Source: Variovorax paradoxus (GTDB lineage Bacteria > Pseudomonadota > Gammaproteobacteria > Burkholderiales > Burkholderiaceae_C). From it: a DNA stretch of 64,000 nucleotides. The notes under the pieces were generated by a model. The model was not told the origin of the DNA, made no database searches, and saw only the letters and a list, made by a program, of their open reading frames with translations. The position numbers and the translations under genes are program-made. This document shows, piece by piece, positions 36,939 through 44,585 of this stretch (position 1 is the stretch's first letter; every line of letters begins with the position of its first letter). The DNA lies in assembly GCF_030815855.1 (NCBI RefSeq), contig NZ_JAUSXG010000001.1, forward strand, positions 1,860,001 through 1,924,000. Direction: 5' to 3'.

Positions 36939-37904
36939 TCAATCCAGGCGGATGTGGTTTTTCTTGATGAGCTCGCCGAAGCGCTTGTATTCGGCGGCGT
37001 GGAACTGCGCGAACTGCACCTGGGTCATGGGCGTGATCTCGGCGCCGACCGCTTCGAGGCGGGTCTTGGTCTCGGGCATGGCGAGCACCTGGTTGACCGC
37101 GGCGTGCACCTTGTCCTGCACCGCCTTGGGCGTTGCGGCGGGCATATAGATGCCGTACCAGGCGCTCATCTCGACGCCGGGCACGCCGGCTTCGGCGAGG
37201 GTCGGCACGTTGGGCAGCTGCGCGTTGCGCTTGGCGGTCGTCACGGCGAGTGGGCGGACCTTGCCGTTCTTGATCTGGCCGATGACCGAGGGCAGGGTGT
37301 CGAAGCTCAGCTGCACCTGGCCGCCGATCAGGTCGACCAGGGCCGGGCCGCTGCCCTTGTAGGGCACGTGCGCGATGTCGACGCTCGCCGCGTCCTTGAA
37401 CATTTCGGCAGCGACGTGCTGCGTGCTGCCGGCGCCGCTGGTGGCGTAGTTGAGCTTGCCCGGCTCCTGTTTGGCCAGCTTGACCAGCGCCTGCACCGAG
37501 TCGGCCGGCACGCTGTTGCTCACCACCAGCACGTTGGGCACCGCACCGACGAAAGCCACCGGCACCAGGTCGCGGTTGCTGTCGTAGTTGAGCTTGAGCA
37601 GGTGCGGTGCAATCGCGTGCGCCGTGACCACGCCCATCACCAGGGTGTGGCCGTCGGTCGACTTGGCCGTGGCGTCGGCCGCCAGCGTGTTGGAAACCCC
37701 GGGCCGGTTCTCGACCACCACCGGCTGCTTGAGCAAGGGGCCGAGCCGGTCGGCCACCGCGCGGGCCATTGCGTCGGTGCCGCCGCCGGGCGCGGAGCCG
37801 ACCATGATCCTGATCGGGCGGGTGGGCCAGTCCTGCTGGGCCTGCGCGGCGCTGGCGGCGAACGCCAGCACCCCGGCAGCCGCGGCCGCCATGAGCTTTT
37901 TCAT
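36939..37904 (-). CDS. Bug-family substrate-binding protein, first gene of the sugar-acid operon
   Basis: 321-residue periplasmic receptor. Signal peptide MKKLMAAAAAGVLAFAASAAQAQ, then WPTRPIRIMVGSAPGGGTD, VVENRPGVSNTLAA, HVPYKGSGPALVDLIGGQVQLSFDT. It is the promoter-proximal gene of a ten-gene operon that also encodes a full ABC importer, so the operon has two unrelated uptake receptors, perhaps one for the sugar or lactone and one for the free acid. Expressed from the divergent region with the LysR gene at 38014. Confidence 0.93.
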   Translation of the reverse strand: MKKLMAAAAAGVLAFAASAAQAQQDWPTRPIRIMVGSAPGGGTDAMARAVADRLGPLLKQPVVVENRPGVSNTLAADATAKSTDGHTLVMGVVTAHAIAPHLLKLNYDSNRDLVPVAFVGAVPNVLVVSNSVPADSVQALVKLAKQEPGKLNYATSGAGSTQHVAAEMFKDAASVDIAHVPYKGSGPALVDLIGGQVQLSFDTLPSVIGQIKNGKVRPLAVTTAKRNAQLPNVPTLAEAGVPGVEMSAWYGIYMPAATPKAVQDKVHAAVNQVLAMPETKTRLEAVGAEITPMTQVQFAQFHAAEYKRFGELIKKNHIRLD

Positions 37905-37955
37905 CTGCTTGTCTCCAGATTGTTCGAGTAATCGTTGGCGGCAATCGTAGGCATG

Positions 37956-38014
37956 CGATTGATGCACGTAAACTGAAAGCTCTTGATCGATCAATATCCT
38001 GAGGTAATCAATCG
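37956..38014. promoter_or_regulatory. Candidate LysR operator region in the divergent promoter
   Basis: TTGATCGATCAA (37983-37994) is a perfect 12-base palindrome. It is flanked almost symmetrically by a second inverted repeat: CGATTGAT at 37956-37963 and ATCAATCG at 38007-38014. All copies share the ATTGAT/ATCAAT half-site, suggesting cooperative LysR tetramer binding. The last copy touches the GTG start of the LysR gene, which would suit autoregulation. Function inferred. Confidence 0.6.
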
Positions 38015-38949
38015 TGGGCTCCATCGACAGGCAGGATTCGACCCCCCAGCTGCTCAACCGCGTCCGCATGCGGCAGGTTGCGCTGATGCTCGCGGTCGAA
38101 GAGCGGCGCACCCTGCGCGCCGCGGCCGATCAGCTCGGCCTGACGCAGCCGGCCGCCACCAAGATGCTCCATGAGCTCGAGAGCGCACTGGGCCAGCCGA
38201 TGTTCGAGCGCGTCGGGCGCGGGCTGCGCCTCAATGCGGCGGGCGAGCGCGTGATGGGTTACTTCAGAGGCATCCGCGGCAGCATGGAGGCGCTCAATCG
38301 CGAGCTGCACGAGCTCCAGCTCGGCAGCGTCGGCAAGTTCTCGCTCGGCAGCATCATGGCGGCCTCGCCCGGCCGGCTGACCGATGCGCTCACCGAACTC
38401 AAGGCGGTGCATCCTCTGCTGGCCGTCGAGATCGCGGTGGACACCAGCGACAGGCTGCTCGCCCAACTGCACGAAGGCGTGCTCGAGGTGGTGGTGGGGC
38501 GCCCCGTGGGCCCCGAGGCCGCGGCCTGCACCTTCAAGGCCATCGAGGACGAGGCCCTGGCGGTGGTCGTCGGCAACCAGCATCCGCTGGCCGGGCGCTC
38601 ACGCGTGGCCTTTAGCGATCTGCTCGACTACACGTGGATCTTGCAGCCGGCGCACAGCCCCATGCGCGACGTGATCGAGCGCGAGTTCCAGGTGCACCAC
38701 GCCGTGATGCCGCCCGGCCTGATCGAGACCGGTTCGATCCTCACGACCATCAACCTGATCCGCAAGTCATCGATGGTCGGCGTGATTCCCGCAACCGTCG
38801 CGCGGCGGGACGCCGAGCACGGCGTGCTCAGCATCGTGCAGTACGTGATCCGGCACAAGCTTTCCACCTACGGCAGCATCGTGCGCATGGACCGGCCGCT
38901 GAGCCTTCCGGCGAAGCAGTTTTTGGAGCTGTTGCACAGGAGGCGGTAG
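38014..38949 (+). CDS. LysR family regulator of the sugar-acid operon
   Basis: 311 residues. Helix-turn-helix in RTLRAAADQLGLTQPAATKMLHELE, followed by RGLRLNAAGERV and an effector-binding domain of the GbpR/PcaQ-like subgroup. Starts with GTG at 38014 behind GAGG (38001-38004); an internal Met at codon 19 would truncate the lead-in to the HTH. It is divergent from the ten-gene operon and separated from it by 109 bases holding nested inverted repeats. Effector unknown. Confidence 0.92.
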   Translation: MGSIDRQDSTPQLLNRVRMRQVALMLAVEERRTLRAAADQLGLTQPAATKMLHELESALGQPMFERVGRGLRLNAAGERVMGYFRGIRGSMEALNRELHELQLGSVGKFSLGSIMAASPGRLTDALTELKAVHPLLAVEIAVDTSDRLLAQLHEGVLEVVVGRPVGPEAAACTFKAIEDEALAVVVGNQHPLAGRSRVAFSDLLDYTWILQPAHSPMRDVIEREFQVHHAVMPPGLIETGSILTTINLIRKSSMVGVIPATVARRDAEHGVLSIVQYVIRHKLSTYGSIVRMDRPLSLPAKQFLELLHRRR

Positions 38950-39016
38950 TCGAGTTGGGACATGAAGCCTGGTTGAGATCTGGAACCAACTTCAACAGAC
39001 TGTGTTGCGAAGCTCG

Positions 39017-39595
39017 TCAGGCATCAATGACAACGAGCGGATCGCCGATGGCATAGAAATGTCCGCCGGCGATGTAGTGCAGGCTGCGCAAGGCCGGATC
39101 AGCAGTCTCGAAGTTCCAATGTCCGTCCTTGAACACGCGCGTATCAGACCAGGCTCCGACGATCTCGCCGATGAACAGGTCGTAGGTCTGTTGGTTGTGC
39201 GGCTCGGACACGACCTTGCAGGCCAGCCAGGCCGAGCATCCGGCAACAAAAGGCAAGTCGTGGCCATCGATTGAGAACAGTTCGACTCCGCTCTTCGACA
39301 GCTTCCCTGGCTCATCGTACAGACTGCGATGCCCCACCTGGTAGGTGAGGGCTAGTTGAGCAACGGTGGGTACCTGGATCGCGAAGATACCGCTCTTCTC
39401 GACGAGCTCTCGGGTCATGGCGATCTTGTCCAGCACGATGGTCAGCTTGGGCGGGTTGTAGTCCAGCGCGCAGGCCCAGGCCGCCGCCATGACGTTGTCC
39501 ACACCACCATGGCGCGCCGACACCAGTACCGTAGGACCATGGTTGAGCAAGCGATAGACCTTCTCCAGCGGCACCGGAGCGACGTGTTTGTCCAT
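39017..39595 (-). CDS. Flavin reductase family protein, RBS displaced by IS5
   Basis: 192 residues, FMN-binding split-barrel fold (ARHGGVDNVMAAAWACALDYNPPKLTIVLDK, CSAWLACKVVSEPHNQQTYDLFIGEIV, GGHFYAIGDP). Likely reduces FMN with NAD(P)H or binds flavin for a partner oxygenase. The ATG at 39595 lies 3 bases from the IS5 end. In the uninterrupted sequence AAGGAG (minus strand of 40761-40766) would sit 5 bases before this ATG, so the insertion removed the native ribosome binding site and promoter. The coding frame itself is intact. An in-frame ATG inside the IS end (39613) has no Shine-Dalgarno. Confidence 0.85.
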   Translation of the reverse strand: MDKHVAPVPLEKVYRLLNHGPTVLVSARHGGVDNVMAAAWACALDYNPPKLTIVLDKIAMTRELVEKSGIFAIQVPTVAQLALTYQVGHRSLYDEPGKLSKSGVELFSIDGHDLPFVAGCSAWLACKVVSEPHNQQTYDLFIGEIVGAWSDTRVFKDGHWNFETADPALRSLHYIAGGHFYAIGDPLVVIDA

Positions 39596-39598
39596 GAG
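39595..39598. repeat. Target site duplication of the IS5 element, left copy
   Basis: TGAG directly outside the left inverted repeat; identical to 40755-40758. A 4-base duplication is normal for the IS5 family. Confidence 0.85.
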
Positions 39599-40754
39599 GG
39601 AAGGTCTGAACAACGCAGAAACGGCAGCCGTCTGAGGTCGTTCGATTTGAGATCGTTCACCGGATCCATGATCGAAGGCGCGTCAGCGTGAGGTCTCGGC
39701 CGTGTTTGCGGCCCTCAGGCCACCTTCGGACGGACTGCTCCCATGAGTTGTCGTCGCGCCATCCACAGGTTCGACAGCGCGAACAGGGTCAACAGATGCG
39801 CGGTGTTCTTTTGCAGGCCACGGAAACGCACCTTCATCAAGCCGAACTGGCGCTTGATCACGCGAAACGGGTGCTCCACCTTCGCGCGCACGCTGGCCTT
39901 GCGATGCTCGTGCTTCTGCAATCGCGCCTTCGCACGCCCCTCGGGCAACTTGGCGATGTCGCTCGGCCGGGCAGCGATGTGCCACTGCAAGTTGTCGCGC
40001 TGCACACGCGTTTGCGCGCCCCGGTAGCCGGAGTCGGCCCAGACCTGTTCTTCCTTGCCGTGAAGGAGATCGGCAACCTGTTCGACATCTGCTTCATTGG
40101 CCGATGTGGTCGCCACCGAGTGAACCAGCCCGCTGTCGGCGTCCACGCCGATGTGCGCCTTCATGCCGAAGTGCCACTGGTTGCCCTTCTTGGTCTGGTG
40201 CATCTCCGGGTCGCGCTCGCCCTCGGCGTTCTTCGTGGAACTGGGTGCCGCGATGATCGTCGCGTCGACGATGCTGCCTCGCTTGAGCAGCAGGCCCTTG
40301 CGCGACAGGTGCGCATTGACCTGCTTGAAGATGTCCTCGGCCAGGTCCGACTCCTCGAGCATGTGGCGGAAGTTCAGGATCGTCGTCTCGTCGGGAATCG
40401 GCTCGCTCAGAGTCAATCCGGCGAAGTTGCGAAGCGAGGCAATCTCATACAGCGCTTCTTCCATCGCCGGGTCGGACAGCGCAAACCAGTTCTGCATCAG
40501 GTGCACGCGCAGCATCGCCTCCAGCGGGTACGGCCTGCGGCCTCGGCCGGCTCTTGGGTAGTGCGGCTCGATGACCTTCAGCAGCGCCTTCCAAGGCACC
40601 ACCTGCTCCATCTCTTCGAGGAAGACCTCGCGCCGCGTCTTCTTGCGCTTGCCCGCGTACTCCGCGTCCGAGAAGCTGATCTGGCTCATCACTGCTGTTC
40701 CTTTGAACGAATCAACGTCTCAGGGGATGATCGGTGGACTTGTTCAGACCTTCC
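39599..40754 (-). mobile_element. IS5-family insertion sequence, complete (1156 bases)
   Basis: Bounded by perfect 15-base inverted repeats GGAAGGTCTGAACAA (39599-39613) and its complement (40740-40754), close to the IS5 terminal sequence GGAAGGTGCGAACAA. Flanked by TGAG duplications. It contains one transposase gene on the minus strand. Intact ends, an intact gene and an intact duplication point to a recent insertion. Confidence 0.95.
39715..40692 (-). CDS. IS5-family transposase
   Basis: 325-residue DDE transposase. N-terminal IS5 domain (ISFSDAEYAGKRKKTRREVFLEEM; RPYPLEAMLRVHLMQNWFALSDPAMEEALYE), catalytic Asp in GSIVDATIIAAPSSTKN, second Asp in VWADSGYRGAQ and Glu in VEHPFRVIKRQFG. Full length for the family, no frameshift. 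It reads toward the flavin reductase gene, so transcription of the transposase could run into that gene. Confidence 0.95.
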   Translation of the reverse strand: MMSQISFSDAEYAGKRKKTRREVFLEEMEQVVPWKALLKVIEPHYPRAGRGRRPYPLEAMLRVHLMQNWFALSDPAMEEALYEIASLRNFAGLTLSEPIPDETTILNFRHMLEESDLAEDIFKQVNAHLSRKGLLLKRGSIVDATIIAAPSSTKNAEGERDPEMHQTKKGNQWHFGMKAHIGVDADSGLVHSVATTSANEADVEQVADLLHGKEEQVWADSGYRGAQTRVQRDNLQWHIAARPSDIAKLPEGRAKARLQKHEHRKASVRAKVEHPFRVIKRQFGLMKVRFRGLQKNTAHLLTLFALSNLWMARRQLMGAVRPKVA

Positions 40755-40758
40755 TGAG
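40755..40758. repeat. Target site duplication of the IS5 element, right copy
   Basis: TGAG, identical to 39595-39598. Removing the element and one copy restores a normal AAGGAG-TCCTC-ATG start for the flavin reductase gene. Confidence 0.85.
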
Positions 40759-40821
40759 GACTCCTTCGTTCAGACATCTGGTGCCTTCGTTGTCAATGGA
40801 AGCCGAGTCGTGCAGCGCCAA

Positions 40822-41451
40822 TCAGATCATCCGGTCCGAGGTCACGACATGAACACCAGGCTTCGGGCGGATAGCCGCTTCGAGCAGCGCGCTGGCGATC
40901 TGCGGGGGCGGATTGAGGCGCCAGCGCTTGGGCAGCAGCGGCCCCGCCAATGTCAGTCCAATCACCATCATCCGCTCGCCCAAGCGGAACTCGTCCCTGT
41001 GCCCGCCGATGACGCCGGGCCGCACGCAGGTCAGTGATTCGAAACCCTGCCCCATCAGTGCTTGTTCCAACTCGCCCTTGACCCTGTTGTAGAAGAAACT
41101 CGAGCCGGCATCCGCACCGATGGCCGAATTCAGCGCGTAGGTCGGAGTTCCATGCGCATGCGCCAATCTGGCGACGGTCAACGGGTAGTCGCAGTCCACG
41201 CGGCGGAACGCCTCCTCGGAGCCTGCGGTGCGCATGGTGGTGCCCAGCGCGCAGATCACCGCATCCGCCTGCCACCAGTCGGCGTCCTGCGGCAGACGAT
41301 CGAAATCCACCTGCGGGCTGCGCAGCTTCGGGTGCGTCGTCAATACGCGTCGGGTGGGCGCGACCACAGCTTTCACGCGTGGATCGGCCAGCGCGAGTGT
41401 CAGCAAGTGGCGCCCGACCAGACCGGTAGCGCCGACGAGCAGAAGTTTCAT
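40822..41451 (-). CDS. NAD(P)H-binding atypical SDR protein
   Basis: 209 residues. The N-terminal LLLVGATGLVGRHLL is a Rossmann dinucleotide motif; ALGTTMRTAGSEEAFRRVDCDY and the NSAIGADAGSSFFYNRVKGELE block place it with the HTATIP2-like/NmrA atypical SDRs. Role unknown. It lies 59 bases after the NTF2-like gene and, before the IS5 insertion, would have ended about 65 bases before the flavin reductase ATG, so the three likely formed one operon. Confidence 0.87.
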   Translation of the reverse strand: MKLLLVGATGLVGRHLLTLALADPRVKAVVAPTRRVLTTHPKLRSPQVDFDRLPQDADWWQADAVICALGTTMRTAGSEEAFRRVDCDYPLTVARLAHAHGTPTYALNSAIGADAGSSFFYNRVKGELEQALMGQGFESLTCVRPGVIGGHRDEFRLGERMMVIGLTLAGPLLPKRWRLNPPPQIASALLEAAIRPKPGVHVVTSDRMI

Positions 41452-41510
41452 TTTTTCGATGCCATGCGCGCGGAGTGTGGGTGGCACTCCGCGACGGTCG
41501 CTGGTGTCGC

Positions 41511-41894
41511 TCAGGGGGCGACGTTCGTGTGATAGATCTTGCTGATCACGGTCCACTTTCCATCAACCTTCAGCAGATGGAAAAAGTCAGTAAAACAAAA
41601 ACCGGAAACGTCGTTGGTATCGACGCGAGCGCTGGCGGCGGTGCCGACGATGTCAATTCTGACGATCGCAGCTTGCGCTTCGGGCGAAGGACGAAAGGCG
41701 CTGTCGATCCCGTCGAACAGATTCTGGATGGCGCCGCCTGTCAGCTTGCCGTCCGCGCCGAGGCCAAAAATGGTTGCCTGCTCGCTGAAAGCGGGCTTCA
41801 TGATGCTGCTCTTGGCCTGCTTGCAGCCATCGTTGTACTTGTTCAGCACTTCGACGATAGCGTTGTACTCCGGGACGTAGGTAGGCTTGTTCAT
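41511..41894 (-). CDS. NTF2-like / putative lumazine-binding family protein
   Basis: 127 residues of the cone-shaped NTF2-like (SnoaL/lumazine-binding) fold: YNAIVEVLNKYNDGCKQAKSSIMKPAF, GLGADGKLTGGAIQNLFDGI, then beta strands ending FCFTDFFHLLKVDGKWTVISKIYHT. Probably a small enzyme or binding protein for a hydrophobic ligand. It is the first gene of the interrupted minus-strand operon and is divergent from a degraded LysR gene (42196), the likely former regulator. Confidence 0.85.
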   Translation of the reverse strand: MNKPTYVPEYNAIVEVLNKYNDGCKQAKSSIMKPAFSEQATIFGLGADGKLTGGAIQNLFDGIDSAFRPSPEAQAAIVRIDIVGTAASARVDTNDVSGFCFTDFFHLLKVDGKWTVISKIYHTNVAP

Positions 41895-42195
41895 GGTTTC
41901 ACTTTCGGTTGGTTTGAATAACTTGCGCGCGTGGCACCTCCGCTCGCGGCTTCGCCGTTCAGGATCTGCCCCACGTCGGAGACCAGCGAGTCCGTCCTGA
42001 ATTTGGCTGGCGCTCAGTGCACGGCTCAACGGTGCGAACGGCACGGCGATGGCAAAGTCTATGAACTTGGAACGTCAAAGAAAAACAATATAAATTCGTG
42101 CTTGACGCCAAAAAAATCGATGAATAGGTGTCACTCGATTGGCAGTATTTCGTCGTGTGGATGACCTGGCTATCGATACCTGAGGCGCTCACCCG

Positions 42196-42297
42196 GTGAT
42201 CGGCGGACTCCACACATTCATTGCGGTGTGCAAGCAAGGCACCTTTGCCGCAGCTGGAGACCGCATCCGACTCACCCAGCCCGCGGTGGGCAGCTAG
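42196..42297 (+). pseudogene. LysR regulator remnant (helix-turn-helix only)
   Basis: Starting at GTG 42196, 33 codons read as a LysR N-terminus (HTFIAVCKQGTFAAAGDRIRLTQPAV) and then stop at TAG 42295-42297. Nothing downstream continues the protein in any frame. Its position and divergent direction suggest it once regulated the NTF2-like/NAD(P)H-binding/flavin reductase operon. Confidence 0.75.
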
Positions 42298-42714
42298 AGA
42301 AATGAAGAGGCGCGCGGAGTTGCGGCGGGCACGCCGCTTTGAGGAGCGGGTGGCACAACGGGTTCCTGCCGGCGGATTGCCGAAGCCGGCTGCCGCGAAG
42401 CAGCAAGGTCTTCAAAGCGAGCTGGGAGCGTAGTCGGAAGGTGGCTGAACAGCCTTCAGAAAAGTGACCTGACTGCACAGAATCTGGTCAGGCACGGGTT
42501 GGCCTTTGGAATCGGCGTCAGCTTGGTCAAGAAAAAATCTTCTTGACGCACTCCGGATGGCCAGAGCTTGCCTCAAGTCCCACGACCGGAGGGGATCGAA
42601 TCTTCTGTCGGCGGGCGCATGAACACCTGGTTTCCCGCGCTCGGTTTCTGGAAATACCGACAAAAATACCGACGAATCCATCTGCTTTGACGGATGCCCA
42701 CGAACCAGCGCCCG
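42298..42714. other. Intergenic stretch without a recognised gene
   Basis: No convincing gene. It contains an inverted repeat GTCAAGAA-N6-TTCTTGAC (42526-42547), possibly a weak hairpin, and two direct copies of ATACCGAC (about 42653 and 42666). Composition is lower in GC and less coding-like than the surroundings, in keeping with a site of past deletions. Confidence 0.5.
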
Positions 42715-43575
42715 TCAGATCCCCCTCGTACGGATCTTCATGCTGGACCGGCGCAGCGCAAACACGCCATCGAAGGTGCGGAACCACACGAGCTCCTGCG
42801 AGCTTGCGATCAGGCGCGCAGGCGTCGGATGCCCGGCGCCCGGCGTCAGCAGCTCTGTCGAGAAGGCGAATTCGCGCTCGGGAGCCTTCGCGGACGCGTC
42901 CTTCCTGCCAGCTTCCTCCCTGGCGATGAAGCCTGCAAGTTCGCCGAAGCCCTGCGCCGCCTCCGCAGCGAGCTTGCGCTGGAGGTCCTCCGAGGGCCGA
43001 GCCAGTTCGTCGAGCCCGTACGTCGAGGGCAGCTGGTACATGTACAGGCCGGACCATCGATCGGCCCCGCTGCCCTGTTCGAGCCGGACTGCCGCAGCTG
43101 CCAGCAGCCTGCCGCTGGGCGACTTGCTGATGGCGAGATAGGGTGTTGCGCCCGTGCGGGTTGCGCCGCCGGCGTCGGTGAACTCGAGTCCCTGCCGGAT
43201 CGCTGCATCGAGGAACAACTGTCGCGGCTCGAGCCCGAGCTTGCCCTGCATGCGCGCTGCATCGAGGCCAGTCTGGCTGTCGATCATGCCCATGTTGGCG
43301 AGCGCACCCAGGGCACCGAAGACCAGCCCGGCCGTCAGGCTGCCGCCCTGTGCCTGCGTGTAGACGATGGTCTTTGCTTCGTTGAGGTGGCGAGTGGCGT
43401 GCCGCGGCTCCTCCACGATCGCCGCATGCGCGAGCACGAAGGTGGACGGTGCGTCCGCCGCGACGGGGCGATTCCTGTAGCTCGGCGGCGCCACGCAGCC
43501 CGTCAGGCCGGCCAGCGCCAGCAGCGCGCACACCCCGAGGGCGCGACGATGCGCGCTGGCCTTGAAACCGATCAT
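42715..43575 (-). CDS. Hypothetical lipoprotein
   Basis: 286 residues. Lipoprotein signal ending in LAGLTGC (lipobox), so the mature protein is lipid-anchored at Cys27. No family is recognised. The middle has a glycine/alanine-rich segment (SLTAGLVFGALGALANMGMID) and the C-terminus a beta-rich end (FDGVFALRRSSM). AAGGAG lies 8 bases before the ATG, which supports both the gene and the start. It is a single gene with degraded sequence on both sides. Confidence 0.75.
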   Translation of the reverse strand: MIGFKASAHRRALGVCALLALAGLTGCVAPPSYRNRPVAADAPSTFVLAHAAIVEEPRHATRHLNEAKTIVYTQAQGGSLTAGLVFGALGALANMGMIDSQTGLDAARMQGKLGLEPRQLFLDAAIRQGLEFTDAGGATRTGATPYLAISKSPSGRLLAAAAVRLEQGSGADRWSGLYMYQLPSTYGLDELARPSEDLQRKLAAEAAQGFGELAGFIAREEAGRKDASAKAPEREFAFSTELLTPGAGHPTPARLIASSQELVWFRTFDGVFALRRSSMKIRTRGI

Positions 43576-43825
43576 GGGCTTTTCTCCTTGCTCCGTGGTC
43601 TGGCAGGCCGCCCTTCGGCGGCGGGCGGATCATAGCCGCCGGACCGTTCGCAACCGCCGCTGGCCAGTTCTCAGACGCGCCAGCACGCATGGAAGCCTTC
43701 GGCCTCGTTGGATCGGCGAGAGCTGCTCGACCCCTTCCGGTTGCACGGTTCGCGACGCGGCTCTCGCAGGCACCTCGATTGCCGGACCGCATTGACGGAC
43801 CCGTTGCCCTCAACTATCCGCTGGA

Positions 43826-44128
43826 GTTGCCGATGAGACTGCTGAAGAAAACCTGATGGACTGGCTGCGTGATGCGCATGCCGTGGAGGAAGAGGCAGAG
43901 AAAATGCTCAACGCCCAGAGCCGATCGCCTGAAAAAGCTATCCCGTGCTGAAGGAGCGCATCCTGGCGCATCTGGACCAGACACTCCTGCAGGCCAACAA
44001 GATGTGTGAATGCATTGGCGCCGGGGAGGGCGCACCTCGGCCGTGAAGAACGTCGTCGCCCGGATCGCCGCCACGGCCCAGGGCCTGTGCGGCATGTTCG
44101 TCGCCGACGAAGTGGTGAAAGCGGCGCT
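43826..44128 (+). pseudogene. DUF892 (YciE/YciF-like ferritin-fold) gene relic
   Basis: Three consecutive segments in different frames read as one DUF892 protein: ETAEENLMDWLRDAHAVEEEAEKML, then VLKERILAHLDQTLLQANKM, then AVKNVVARIAATAQGLCGMFVADEVVKAAL. Frame changes near 43950 and 44040 and the missing start and C-terminus mark it as dead. It is joined in mid-protein to an unrelated SDR fragment at about 44128. Confidence 0.75.
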
Positions 44129-44341
44129 GGGCCCATCGAGACGCCGTTGGCCGCTGCAGCGCATGGCGACGCAGGCAAGGTGCTTTGGGAGCAGCAAGTT
44201 CCCATGAAACGATACGGTAGTCTCAAGGAGATCGCCAACACCGTGGGCTTCTTGCTCGACGAAGAATCCTCGTCTTACGTGAACGGTCAGATCATCAGCG
44301 TGGATAGCGGATTCATTGCCGCAGGTCTCCTGCCTGCCTGA
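44129..44341 (+). pseudogene. SDR oxidoreductase relic (C-terminal 70 residues)
   Basis: Reads GPIETPLAAAAHGD, then VPMKRYGSLKEIANTVGFLLDEESSSYVNG, ending VDSGFIAAGLLPA and a stop. This is the last third of a classical SDR (the PGPIxTP segment onward). The N-terminal two thirds, including the cofactor site and catalytic residues, are gone. The 5' end abuts the DUF892 relic in the middle of both genes, so a deletion fused them. Confidence 0.8.
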
Positions 44342-44585
44342 AAGGGCGTCTGTTGAAGCCAAGGCTTGATGTCCGGCCTTGCTCCGTTCACCGAACGGAG
44401 TGACAACACTGAAGTCGCAAATTACAATTTCTGACGAATTCAGTAGGCCAAGTCCCGTTCAGACGACAGTCGTCGCACACAGGGGTGCAGGGTGAGGCCA
44501 TCCAACGCGGGGGCATCGCGCGCTGCGTCTGCGTTGCAGCTGCAGCCGGGCGCTGCTCCGAGAACAACAACGGGGGCTCAACGGT

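Noticed and set aside
42526..42547. Inverted repeat as a terminator of the lipoprotein gene
   Set aside because: It is AT-rich with a short stem, lies about 170 bases from the stop and has no T-run on that strand.
42645..42680. Possible att-like direct repeats (two ATACCGAC copies)
   Set aside because: Only eight bases, no integrase gene or tRNA in reach; too weak to call an attachment site.
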